Shown here in pieces: positions 9,001 through 15,943 of a stretch of 18,031 bases of DNA; within the stretch, counting starts at the first letter, position 1; each line of letters opens with the position of its first letter. The notes beneath the pieces are model-generated. The model saw only the letters and a list, made by a program, of their open reading frames with translations, ran no database searches and was not told the origin of the DNA. The position numbers were made by a program, and so were the translations under genes. The DNA comes from Acanthamoeba lenticulata (Eukaryota; Discosea; Longamoebia; Acanthamoebidae): assembly GCA_002179805.1 (NCBI GenBank), contig NAVB01002505.1, positions 1-18,031 of the forward strand. The letters are read 5' to 3'.

Positions 9001-12000
9001 AGTGTTGAGGACAACAAAACAGCTCTGAGGGAAGAACGTGGCTGGGGTTACCGTTCTTCTTGAGGTTCTCCATGGCTTCCGAGGCCGCTTCGGCCACCTT
9101 GTGCGCTGCCTCGGAGACGAGGCCGTGCATGACCTGCAACTCGGCCATGTAGTTGGCAACCTCGCGCAAGAACTTGCGCAGCGCGATGAAGTGGATCGAG
9201 TTGATACGCGCGCGTGGGTTCGAGTTAAGGGCTTTAGCTCAAGAGACAGGCGTCATGAAATCACGCACACATACACACGAAGAGGGGTGAAAGGGGAAGA
9301 TAAAGAGGATATGAATCAGCGAGTCATAGCCCGGGAAGTCGTTCTCCTTGCGACTGAAAGTCTCCAACGTGAACTCGACCAGCTTCTCGCCTCGAATCTC
9401 GGCAATGTGGTAGTAGACCGCATTGGGCGTGAGATCGTAGATGTCGACGTTACCCAGGATCGCCTGAAATGTGCTGCGTCGTGAGCCTTTGACGAGACAC
9501 AAAGAACCAAAAAATAATTTCTGTTTCCGTTGAGTACTGTACCTTGAGCGCAAAGGTCTCGTCGTAGTGGTCGTACTGCACAGACGACGTGCCAAACGTG
9601 CACAGGGCGATCTTCTTGCCCTCTTTGTTGAGCGTCAGCGAGAACTGCTGCAGCACCGCCGTGAGCTGTGTAGATAAGAAGGAGAAAGGTGAGTTTTCTG
9701 TTCTGCGCAGGGGCTGGTGAGTTCAGGAAGCAGAGGAGGGTAAGCAACCTTGAAGATGGTGGTGCGGAGGTGCCGAGTGCTCATGCGGGACGTGGGTTGC
9801 CGCATGGGCGGGGGCTCCGATTCGGGCTTCTGAGGTGGCTTGACCTTCCCCGCGTCGATGAGCTTCTGTCGGTAGGCCTTGCGCGCTTCGTACATGGGAT
9901 TGCTGATATCAACGGGCACGAATCAGCTTTCTGAGGATGTCATGTCCTCGCCACATCACGGTGAGAGCAAGGACGTGATCAAAAGACGCACAAATGGCTC
10001 ATGAACACGTCGAGGGCATTCAGCAGCGACACGACCGTCTCGCGGTTGACGGTGACATGAATCGAGTTGGCCACGACATGGAGAAGGTTGTCGACTCGCT
10101 CATACTCGGGCGAATGCTGTTGGAACGATGACACCAGCCCCGCGTGAGAATGACCCACGCTGAACATGACCCGGAGGGGTCATTACCTCTTTGATCATGA
10201 AGTAGTAGGCCTTGATAAGGTCGTCCTCGGTGGGCCGGGTCCGGGGTGGCTGCTCCTTCTGCTCCCGCTGGCGCTCCTTTCCCTTGTCCTCGGGTTCAGG
10301 GGCCTGCTGGCCTCGCGACGGGATCGGGAGCACCATGGGCTTGGAGGTCGCCAAGTAGCGGAACTCGGGGCCCCATTCCTGTTCTCATGTTAGAATCACA
10401 AACTTGAGCGGCATCCTTGGAAGGAATGCCAAGAATGGTGAGAGGTCACACACGCACCTGCAGCATGTCCTTGACGGAGATGTTGTGCAGGCCGACGAAG
10501 ATGGCCATGTCGAACTTGCGGTACACAAACTGGCCCGCCAGGCCCCGGAGCGAGATCTGGCATCGATCGGCACCAGTTAGCGCAATAAGAAAACTCGACA
10601 AGGCAAGCCGCCATGCATCCGTACCGTCACGATGTCGGCCTCCTTCTCGCCCAGAAGCACGTTGCGGAGCACCAGCGCAACCTTGGGCACCGTGAATCGG
10701 AGTTCGAATATCTTGTTGCGCAGTTTGTCCTGCGGGCTCTGCTGCCGCTTGGTCTTGATCTCCGTGATGGCCAGCCTTTAGTGAGGGATTCGATGCAAAA
10801 GGTTAGGAACAGGACACAGGAAACTCCCGCAAAGCGGCAGTACGCACCGCTCCTGCTCATCTTCAAAGGTGATGATATCTGGGTGGTCGATGCGGAGCGT
10901 TTCATCGATATCGTCAGAGAGTCGAAGCACCATCCCGATCAAATGCGATATCTTGACGGGCGACAGGTAGAACTTGAGCGACGGCAGATCACCGATGACG
11001 CTATCATTGTCGTGGTTCGTCAGCAAGGGGGAGCCATCACTAGGGGAGAAGGCAAGACGCACAGGACTTTGGCCAAGTCGGGCCCGGAGAGCACTTTGCA
11101 GATGCCAAACTTGAGGTTGATGTCGAACTTCTCCACAAAGTGCATGGGGCTGGGAGGTTGGCCCGGCTTCCGCTTTTTCTAAAAATTAAAATGGGTCAGC
11201 GACATCATTGCCATCATGTGGCGATGTTACGTACCTTGAGCACAGGCCGCCAGTTGGAGGTGTACGGTGTTAGGAGGGCCTGCACAGACGAGATCCGAAT
11301 GTTGAACTGGTCGTAGAAGTCGTCTTCGTGCACCTGCACTCAAGTGGTGAGTGAAATTTCATCATGACCAAAAACGATCGGACGGACGAACCTCCTTCTC
11401 GTTGAATGTGCTTTCGTCGTTCTCGCCCTGGTTGGTGGTCGAGAAGTTGACCTGGCCCAAGTCGCCGATCAGGGCGAGCGAGTCCGGGTCCTGGAAGTTC
11501 TGCGGCCAGATGAGCAGCGGCGCTGTGGCGTCGACGTCGATCGTGAAGGCCTTGCGGGAGCTGAAGAAGCTCATCAGCTGGGCCTTGGTCGCGCTTCGCA
11601 GAGCGCGCAGTCTGCTCTGGGCCGCCGAACGCAGGTCCTTGATGTCCGTCACGATCTTATCCAGGAAGAAGGTGACTATATTGAAGAAAAACGTTAGTGA
11701 GGCGCACCATCGACACTGCCAGTGGCTGACTGGCGAGAAGCATACCGAGGCGGCAGATGACTCGCGGAGGCACTACGCAGTCCAGCGCGCCTAGAGTAAG
11801 GCGGAAGGCAAAGTCCAGGCCAGGCTGGTCCGGCGGCTTGAGGTCGACGCGGGCGGTGAAGATGGGCGTCGGCTCCTCGTCTGCTTCCTTGCGCTTTTTG
11901 TGTTGCTTGCGTCGCGATGGCCGCACGAGGCACGGAAAGGCGGTGTTTGTCGTGAAGCGGTCGTAAAGGCCGACACCGCCGAGGCTGGCCACGGCCTATC

Positions 12001-14533
12001 GACATGAACGAGTCCATGTACAGGCCTCAGTCAGACCAACGCTGAAAAAACCGAAAGATAAGCGGCAAGAGGGAGCGCCATACGGAGAAGGAGCCCTGGC
12101 GCACGGACACACAGACGTCGAGTTCGTCGAACTGGCCGAAGAGGATGTCTTTCCCTTCCATGTCCTTGAACACGCCCTTGCCGTTCGTCAGATGGAAGTT
12201 GATCTTGAATTGGACGTACTGCACAAAACAAAGTCGTAGCCTTCAGTTTTCTCTCATGTTGTGACTAGGCTGCCAGGCAGGCGAGCGTACCTCCTTTGGA
12301 ATGATGACGACAGACTCTTCATCGTCGGTCGTGTAGCCGATCGACGCGTAGAGATTTCTCTTTTGCTCCAGCGTGACCATGCCCAGAATCGCGTCCCAGT
12401 TGTCGGCCGTCTGCAGCACACAATCGCGCAGCGTTATGGTGAGTGGCCGAAGAAGCAGTTCCGCCCCTTCCGATAGAGGGCGTACCGTGTTGGTGTTGGC
12501 CGCGGTCGGCGACGTTTCGGGCGTCGGCGTAGCGCCAAAACCAAAGTAACTCAGCCAGCCCGAGTTATCCTGCTTGTGGGGCAGCTTCTCCGGCGCGATG
12601 TCGAGTCCCAGCTCGGCCAGCGACCGGAAGCTGGTGATGTTTAGTTGTGCCGAACGAGCGCATGTTTCAGGTAAGACGTTACAGCCAACATCGACAAGCC
12701 TGGATCCAAAGAAGGAGCGTGAGGCGTACTAGAGGAGGTCCTCGTAGGTGTACTTGCGCTCCAGCTCGGCCAGGCGGGGAGCGGGCTCATAGCCACGCAG
12801 CTTGAGCTTGTAGAGCTTGATGTACTCGAGCCGGTCCCGCCGCCGCTCCGTGAAGTATTCGCCGGTCCATAGCCGCCGCTTTGCCTTGATGTCGGCCAGT
12901 GCGCAGTTTGTGGCAAAAGTCCACCACGCCTTGGGGTTCGTCTTGGGTGGCTCTTGTGGCCGCAGCTTGCGATACTGTGGACAGGCCATCAAGTCAGACA
13001 TCCTTGTAAGCAAAGGGCCAGAGCCCGTCTCCTTGGTGGCAACGTACCTTTCGCCCTTTGGCCTGGAGCTGGAACCAGGTGAGCAGACCGATGATGTCGC
13101 GGAACTGCGCTTCTTCGAGGCCCAACGACACGCGCTCCAGCAAAAAATTGATAGTGGCCTTGGGAATCTCCATGTGGGGCAGCTTTTGCTTGTTGATAAT
13201 GACCTGCACCATGTTATGGTGTGAGAAGGTAAGATATCGAAAAAAAGAACGAAATGAAGAAATGAAAGTTGTACCTTAAGTTCACTTGTAACGGGACGCA
13301 CGATGTAATGCGGTGCTTTGGCGGCCTTCTTGGCGTCCTCATAAGATAGGATCAGCTCGTCAAGTCTCTTGCGCAGTTCAGATGCGGAATGAATGTTCAA
13401 AAAAGTGGCGTCGGTGTCCCAGTAGACAGCCAGGTTCTTGATCTCGACCAGCTGTGTGAGTGTGTATTGTGGCGTGGAATTCCATGATGAGAAGTCCTTC
13501 AACTTCACTTGAAGAGCACAACAAGTTGGTTTACCTTGTGCACCAGCTCGTGCTCGGTGGTGAGAAAGGCCGGTTTCCATGCTGCGTCGGTTGAACGAGC
13601 CGAGAGTTGGTCCAGCGTCAAACCGCACGCAAACGGGTGCTGGCAAGGGTGCGTTGGCCATACGTGCAAGGTGAGACGAGGCTAAGATGGTGCAGAAGAG
13701 ATTGGTGGGCGGATGGCACGCACCTCAGATCGATTGTCTTCATAACGCACATGAATCCTCTCGATGGTGATCTGGATGTTGTCGATGGCCTTCTGTACAA
13801 GTCGCGCCACGAACCCCTCCGGCTTCTGCACAATGTTGTCCCGGTCCGCGGCTGTGCAGAAACAAACGTGGTAAGACGAGTGACATAGATGGTGGCGCAG
13901 ACGACTCACTAGTACACACCTTTCTTATCCCGCTTCTGCTGCTTGAGCAGCTCGGCTTGCGCGAGCTTCTTCTGTTTCTTCTCTTGCTCGTTCTCCTCCT
14001 CTTCCACTTCGAACTATTCAAGACCACAAACAGCAGGACATGAAACCGGAGTTCGCGTGGCCGACATGGGCATTTCGTTATTTGAAATTAATGAAGGGCT
14101 TGTGCACTCGAGGCCTACCGAGCTGAGAGAGGGGAGACGAGAGGCGTACGTATTCATTGTTGGAAGCCGCAACGACGAAAATGTTGCGCAGCACAATGAC
14201 GATGGGCTCGCTTAGCAGTCCTGAGCGAATGCTAGACCACGGGATCTTCAAGCGTAGCTCGCCCAGCAAGCCTGCACGGTGGCAGCAAAAGAAGGGCAAG
14301 CCGCGGTGTAAGGAAGAGGGGCCGAAGTGAAACGAAGCGAGGGGCTAGAAGGGAGCACCAGATTTAACGGCGATGGGCAGATTGAAGCTCGCAAGGGCGC
14401 TCACTCGAATTTCAAGATCTTTGAGCACGACATCTCCTCCCCAAATGGCGATCTTTAGGTTCTCTTTGTCTAGGCCTTTCACAAACTTGCCTAAGTACTT
14501 GGTGAGGATTTCCGAGACGATGGACTCAAACAT
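1..14533 (-). CDS. VPS13: VPS13-family bridge-like lipid transfer protein, 54 exons, C-terminus beyond window
   Basis: This gene encodes a VPS13 protein, a rod-shaped protein that moves bulk phospholipid between organelles at membrane contact sites. The start at 14533 gives MFESIVSEILTKYLGKF, then IWGGDVVLKDLEI, the hallmark chorein N-terminus. Later landmarks are GFVARLVQKAIDN with HVRYED, LAVYWDTDATF, YYN..WEPVIEPW, six VAB repeats, YFERLTINPIALHV, KVLGSFDFLGNP and GLLQGAKSLGKGL. I joined 54 exons by GT-AG sites, plus two GC-AG introns and one AT-AC intron. The summed exon lengths keep frame at every junction, giving about 9920 coding nt and 3306 residues so far; whole family members are usually 3100-4000. 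The reading ends inside the PH-like domain at the window edge, so the stop codon is not seen. Exon coordinates are in the sub-region entries. Family identity is very secure; individual splice sites are predictions. Confidence 0.96.
344..358. repeat. Perfect 6-bp inverted repeat (hairpin) in the long VPS13 intron
   Basis: GCCTAG and CTAGGC are separated by GGG. No function can be assigned. Confidence 0.6.
455..475. repeat. Two overlapping, mutually exclusive inverted repeats in the long VPS13 intron
   Basis: CGACCT (455-460) can pair with AGGTCG (465-470). Alternatively, ACCTCC (457-462) can pair with GGAGGT (470-475). Both stems are perfect 6-bp matches sharing bases. No function can be assigned. 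Confidence 0.55.
773..793. repeat. (GAT)7 microsatellite
   Basis: Seven uninterrupted GAT units lie within the VPS13 intron between exons 52 and 53 (715-807). They read as ATC units on the coding strand, so they are not translated. Confidence 0.9.
3723..3795 (-). other. GC-AG intron of VPS13 (intron 42)
   Basis: The exon ends FAPSK with AAG followed by GCACGT; the intron ends CCAACACAG before YGRTKVV. Phase 0 is required. The GT two bases further on would leave phase 1 and break the frame. It has the same donor hexamer as intron 35. Length is 73 nt. Confidence 0.73.
5323..5397 (-). other. 75-nt intron of VPS13 with in-frame stop (intron 38)
   Basis: Read through, this stretch continues the upstream frame and then meets TAA at 5355-5357, after which the same frame continues open. 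Spliced from GTACTCCTCC to TACGACAG it joins SSDSQ, a split Arg codon and TIAIELYKINEF. The intron contains GTCTAAC, a good branch-site candidate. Because the length is a multiple of three, retention would not shift the frame but would terminate translation near residue 2084. Confidence 0.8.
6009..6068 (-). other. GC-AG intron of VPS13 (intron 35)
   Basis: The exon ends VTPQ with CAG immediately followed by GCACGT, and the intron ends ATGCACAG. Phase 0 is required on both sides to join QVTPQ to IEGSLNFKL, and only the GC donor gives it; the GT two bases downstream would shift the frame. A TATTAAC branch-like element lies about 20 nt before the acceptor. The intron is AT-rich and 60 nt long. 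Confidence 0.75.
6069..8980 (-). other. VPS13 exons 25-35: distal rod with two low-complexity insertions (residues 1221-1929)
   Basis: Exons are 8676-8980, 8479-8593, 8261-8405, 8078-8186, 7946-8008, 7503-7858, 7320-7428, 7123-7236, 6865-7050, 6282-6785 and 6069-6188. Rod-like blocks (NPHLVIPRNSGSSEHVIADLG, then GNISSIEVSLTDSQFTMLLG) repeat the pattern seen upstream. Exon 30 encodes a roughly 100-residue Ser/Ala/Gly/Lys-rich segment, and exon 34 a Ser/Gly/Ala-rich segment between two ordered beta blocks. These are likely flexible loops projecting from the groove. Exon 35 ends at a GC donor. Confidence 0.85.
7438..7453. repeat. (AC)8 microsatellite
   Basis: Eight AC units lie within the VPS13 intron 7429-7502, close to the acceptor of exon 31. 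They read as GT units on the coding strand. Confidence 0.88.
9052..11995 (-). other. VPS13 exons 12-24: middle of the lipid-transfer rod (residues 535-1220)
   Basis: Exons are 11746-11995, 11392-11675, 11235-11333, 11063-11178, 10848-11000, 10625-10775, 10458-10556, 10187-10378, 9992-10116, 9749-9902, 9543-9665, 9313-9463 and 9052-9213. The protein is the amphipathic beta-rich groove, with repeated short blocks such as FTIDVDATAPLLIWPQNF and LIGDLGQVNF followed by helical linkers. Exon 19 carries a Glu/Gln/Pro-rich loop. Exon 21 must use the acceptor at 9903-9904, because nearer upstream AGs lead directly into stops. Exons 23 and 24 are joined across the AT-AC intron described separately. Confidence 0.85.
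9214..9312 (-). other. Predicted U12-type AT-AC intron of VPS13 (intron 23)
   Basis: No GT-AG pair gives a family-like join between exons 23 and 24. Reading the minus strand, the exon ends after LeuIle plus one base and is followed by ATATCCTCT, one mismatch from the U12 donor consensus ATATCCTTT. Near the other end is CCTTAACTCG, a match to the U12 branch-site core CCTTAAC, about 11 nt before a terminal CAC. Removing the 99 nt preserves phase 1 and gives GYDSLIRARINSIHFIAL. The alternative of a short GT-AG intron would leave an aberrant hydrophobic FIFPFH stretch in the protein. Confidence 0.82.
12084..13203 (-). other. VPS13 exons 7-11: start of the extended lipid-transfer rod (residues 268-534)
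   Basis: Exons are 13048-13203, 12730-12974, 12486-12630, 12291-12410 and 12084-12218. They encode the second conserved VPS13 block, including FLLERVSLGLEEAQF, YRKLRPQEPP, WWTFATNCALADIKAKRR, the basic RRRDRLEYIKLYKLKLRG stretch and YTYEDLLYFRSLAELGLD. The last junction of exon 8 completes a Tyr codon (TA+C), which restores the DLLYFRSLAE family pattern. Exons 10-11 begin the repeating beta-strand rod, for example KINFHLTNGKGVF and FGQFDELDVCVSVRQG. Confidence 0.88.
13275..14533 (-). other. VPS13 exons 1-6: chorein N-terminal domain (residues 1-267)
   Basis: Exons are 14359-14533, 14150-14271, 13920-14013, 13724-13851, 13535-13639 and 13275-13451. They encode the chorein cap, which opens the lipid-binding groove and in characterised homologues faces the ER donor membrane. 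Visible landmarks are FESIVSEIL, IWGGDVVL, LRLKIPWSSI, then a charged Glu/Lys-rich helix at about residues 102-130 where other VPS13 proteins also have an insertion. GFVARLVQKAIDNIQI and IHVRYEDNRSE follow, then FACGLTLDQLSARSTD and IKNLAVYWDTDA. Splice phases agree throughout: for example, the first junction splits a Gly codon and restores KSGLLGELRL. Confidence 0.92.
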
Positions 14534-14822
14534 CTTGCCTCGTTACCCCTTCACGTGTGTGCACTCGATATGCCTTAAGTCCAGCCTGGGGCGATCAAGA
14601 GCAGAGGCCAGATGCACCCGGGGTGGCGTTGTTGTCTCTTTGTCTCTTGTGTTTACTTTATCGTTCTCCTGCGTTTCTCTTGAGTTTTCCTTCGTAAGGA
14701 ATTCCGTATTTTCCCAAGACAAGGGCACGGGCGCCACGTAGCGCGTGACCAGAAGCTGCCTGTCCCATCTTGGTGCCCTTGGGAAGGCAAAAGACCGCAG
14801 TCAAGCGGGTTGATGCCAAAGT
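14534..14822 (-). promoter_or_regulatory. Spacer: VPS13 upstream region and methyltransferase 3' flank
   Basis: These 289 nt lie between the stop codon of the methyltransferase gene and the VPS13 start codon, both on the minus strand, so the stretch must hold the VPS13 promoter and 5' UTR and the upstream gene's 3' end. A CACGTG E-box-like hexamer is at 14552-14557, about 20 nt upstream of the VPS13 ATG. An ATAAAG element (minus strand) sits about 120 nt upstream of that ATG, too weak to call a TATA box. No convincing coding sequence is seen. Confidence 0.5.
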
Positions 14823-14827
14823 TTATT
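14822..14827 (-). terminator. AATAAA poly(A)-signal-like hexamer overlapping the methyltransferase stop codon
   Basis: On the minus strand the gene ends CCACAATAAAC. The TAA stop (14823-14825) is embedded in a perfect AATAAA hexamer. If it is used as the polyadenylation signal, the 3' UTR would be only about 15-30 nt. I saw no other AATAAA in the following spacer on this strand. Confidence 0.45.
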
Positions 14828-15841
14828 GTGGTCGTTTTGGTGGGGTGAAGTGTTGGGGCTGGGCTGAAGAGGCGTCGGAGGAGGAGGAGGTTGTCGTTGT
14901 GGAGTCTGGCGGTTGCTTCTTTTTGAAGTTGTTGAGGGCCTTGTTGACAGTGCGTAGAAAGGCACTGTAAAGGTCCTTGTCCTGGGCGAAGTGAATCCAG
15001 TCTCTCTGTTCGATACGTCCACGACAGTCTTCGAGGTAGTCAATGAGAAGAGGATGAGGCCGCGCTACGTTAAAGGGCCCGATGAAGAGGTCGATGTCGT
15101 CCTTCACATTCGTCTCCATTCCTCGCTCCACAGCCAGAACAGAGTAGTACCGATCATACTCCTTGACGATCGCTTCGTCAACAATGCGCCATTGCTTGGT
15201 GAAGTAGAGGTGTGGCCGCAGGACGCCCGTGCTGATGGCCGGGCAGAACACCAGCCGGTGGCATGCCAGCGCTTGAGCCTGATCTCGCTGCAAGATATCT
15301 ACGATCTGGTTCTCACCAATGCCAGCCATCACCGCTTGCTGGACCTGGGGGGGTGGGCAAGCGTGTCAGTGGTGGGGCAGTGTGCAAAAATAAAAAGAAC
15401 GAGATTAGAAAACGAAAGGAGATGACGACAAAGGAGGGAACGCACTTCACCAGGCGGGAAAGAACTGAGCCCATTGCCTGTGATCCACCTTGGCCAGCTC
15501 TTCCACTTCCGGCCAGACCGGTACATGACCCTCTCGGCAACTATCGGGTTCTTGTCCACACCAATAAGGTTCTTGCAGCCAAGGTGATCCAGCTCGGCTA
15601 GAAGGTAGCCGTTCTCGTGGCCAATATCTGCAATGGCACCTGGATGCTGGAGGTCAATCATGCTGACGGCCGTAGCAAGGCGCGTGCCCAGTCTCAGATG
15701 GCGCCGGAAGGAGTCGACCCCAGTCGTCTCCCTCAGGGAAGAGAATGGAGAAAAGAGTGGGGTGGCCAAGATTGAAGAGAATCGGGCGCCTAACGAAGAG
15801 CGAGAGGCCAATCGGGAAGGTGCTGCGATGCTGTGTCTCAT
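14823..15841 (-). CDS. trmK: TrmK/DUF633-family SAM-dependent methyltransferase (tRNA adenine-22 N1 family), probably mitochondrial
   Basis: The two exons are 15446-15841 and 14823-15344, joined in phase 0 across a 101-nt intron with a GTGCGT donor and a C-rich tract before the acceptor; the product is 305 residues. Bacterial TrmK transfers a methyl group from SAM to N1 of A22 in tRNA. The match runs along the family core: AIADIGHENGYLL (SAM motif I, residues 69-81), NLIGVDKNPIVAERV, GNGLSSFPPGEV, MAGIGENQIVDIL, LVFCPAISTGVLRPHL and WRIVDEAIVKEYDRYYSVLAVE. The first 40 residues are rich in Arg, Ser, Ala and Leu with almost no acidic residues and contain ARFSS, a plausible presequence cleavage region, so mitochondrial import is likely. 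The C-terminus is a Thr/Ser/Gln/Pro tail. The ATG at 15841 is chosen because an upstream in-frame opening at 15850 is only GTG. Some canonical core residues differ, so the exact substrate is uncertain. Confidence 0.85.
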
Positions 15842-15943
15842 CTTTCGCACGTCTGGAAAATGGGCGGGGAAACGGTTTTTCTCAGCATTTTGTCGACAAT
15901 ATCCTCGTGGTTGAGGTTGCGTATTGCGGTGACAGTCCTGACG
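15842..15943. promoter_or_regulatory. Divergent promoter region between methyltransferase and RhoGEF genes
   Basis: Only 102 bp separate the two start codons of oppositely oriented genes, so both promoters and 5' UTRs must fit here or overlap coding sequence. It contains TGGGCGGGGAAA (15861-15872), resembling a GC-box/E2F-type site. No clear TATA box is visible. The bidirectional arrangement is read directly; the factor identity is a guess. Confidence 0.55.

Noticed and set aside
9232..9312. Alternative GT-AG solution with a ~45-nt intron (donor GTGTAT, acceptor CTAAAG) between exons 23 and 24
   Set aside because: It keeps frame but leaves an uncharacteristic hydrophobic insertion (LFIFPFHPSS) and ignores the near-consensus U12 donor and branch site.
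11293..11333. FFAT-like motif (acidic residues then DFYDQFN) in VPS13 exon 14
   Set aside because: The stretch is part of the conserved ordered rod pattern (YDQFNIRISSVQ) and lacks the usual Ala/Cys at position 5, so VAP binding is not supported.
14543..14741. Small open frames on both strands in the spacer upstream of VPS13
   Set aside because: They are short, resemble no family and lie where the promoter and 3' flank are expected.
15842..15850. Methyltransferase start at 15850
   Set aside because: That codon is GTG; the first ATG in frame is at 15841.
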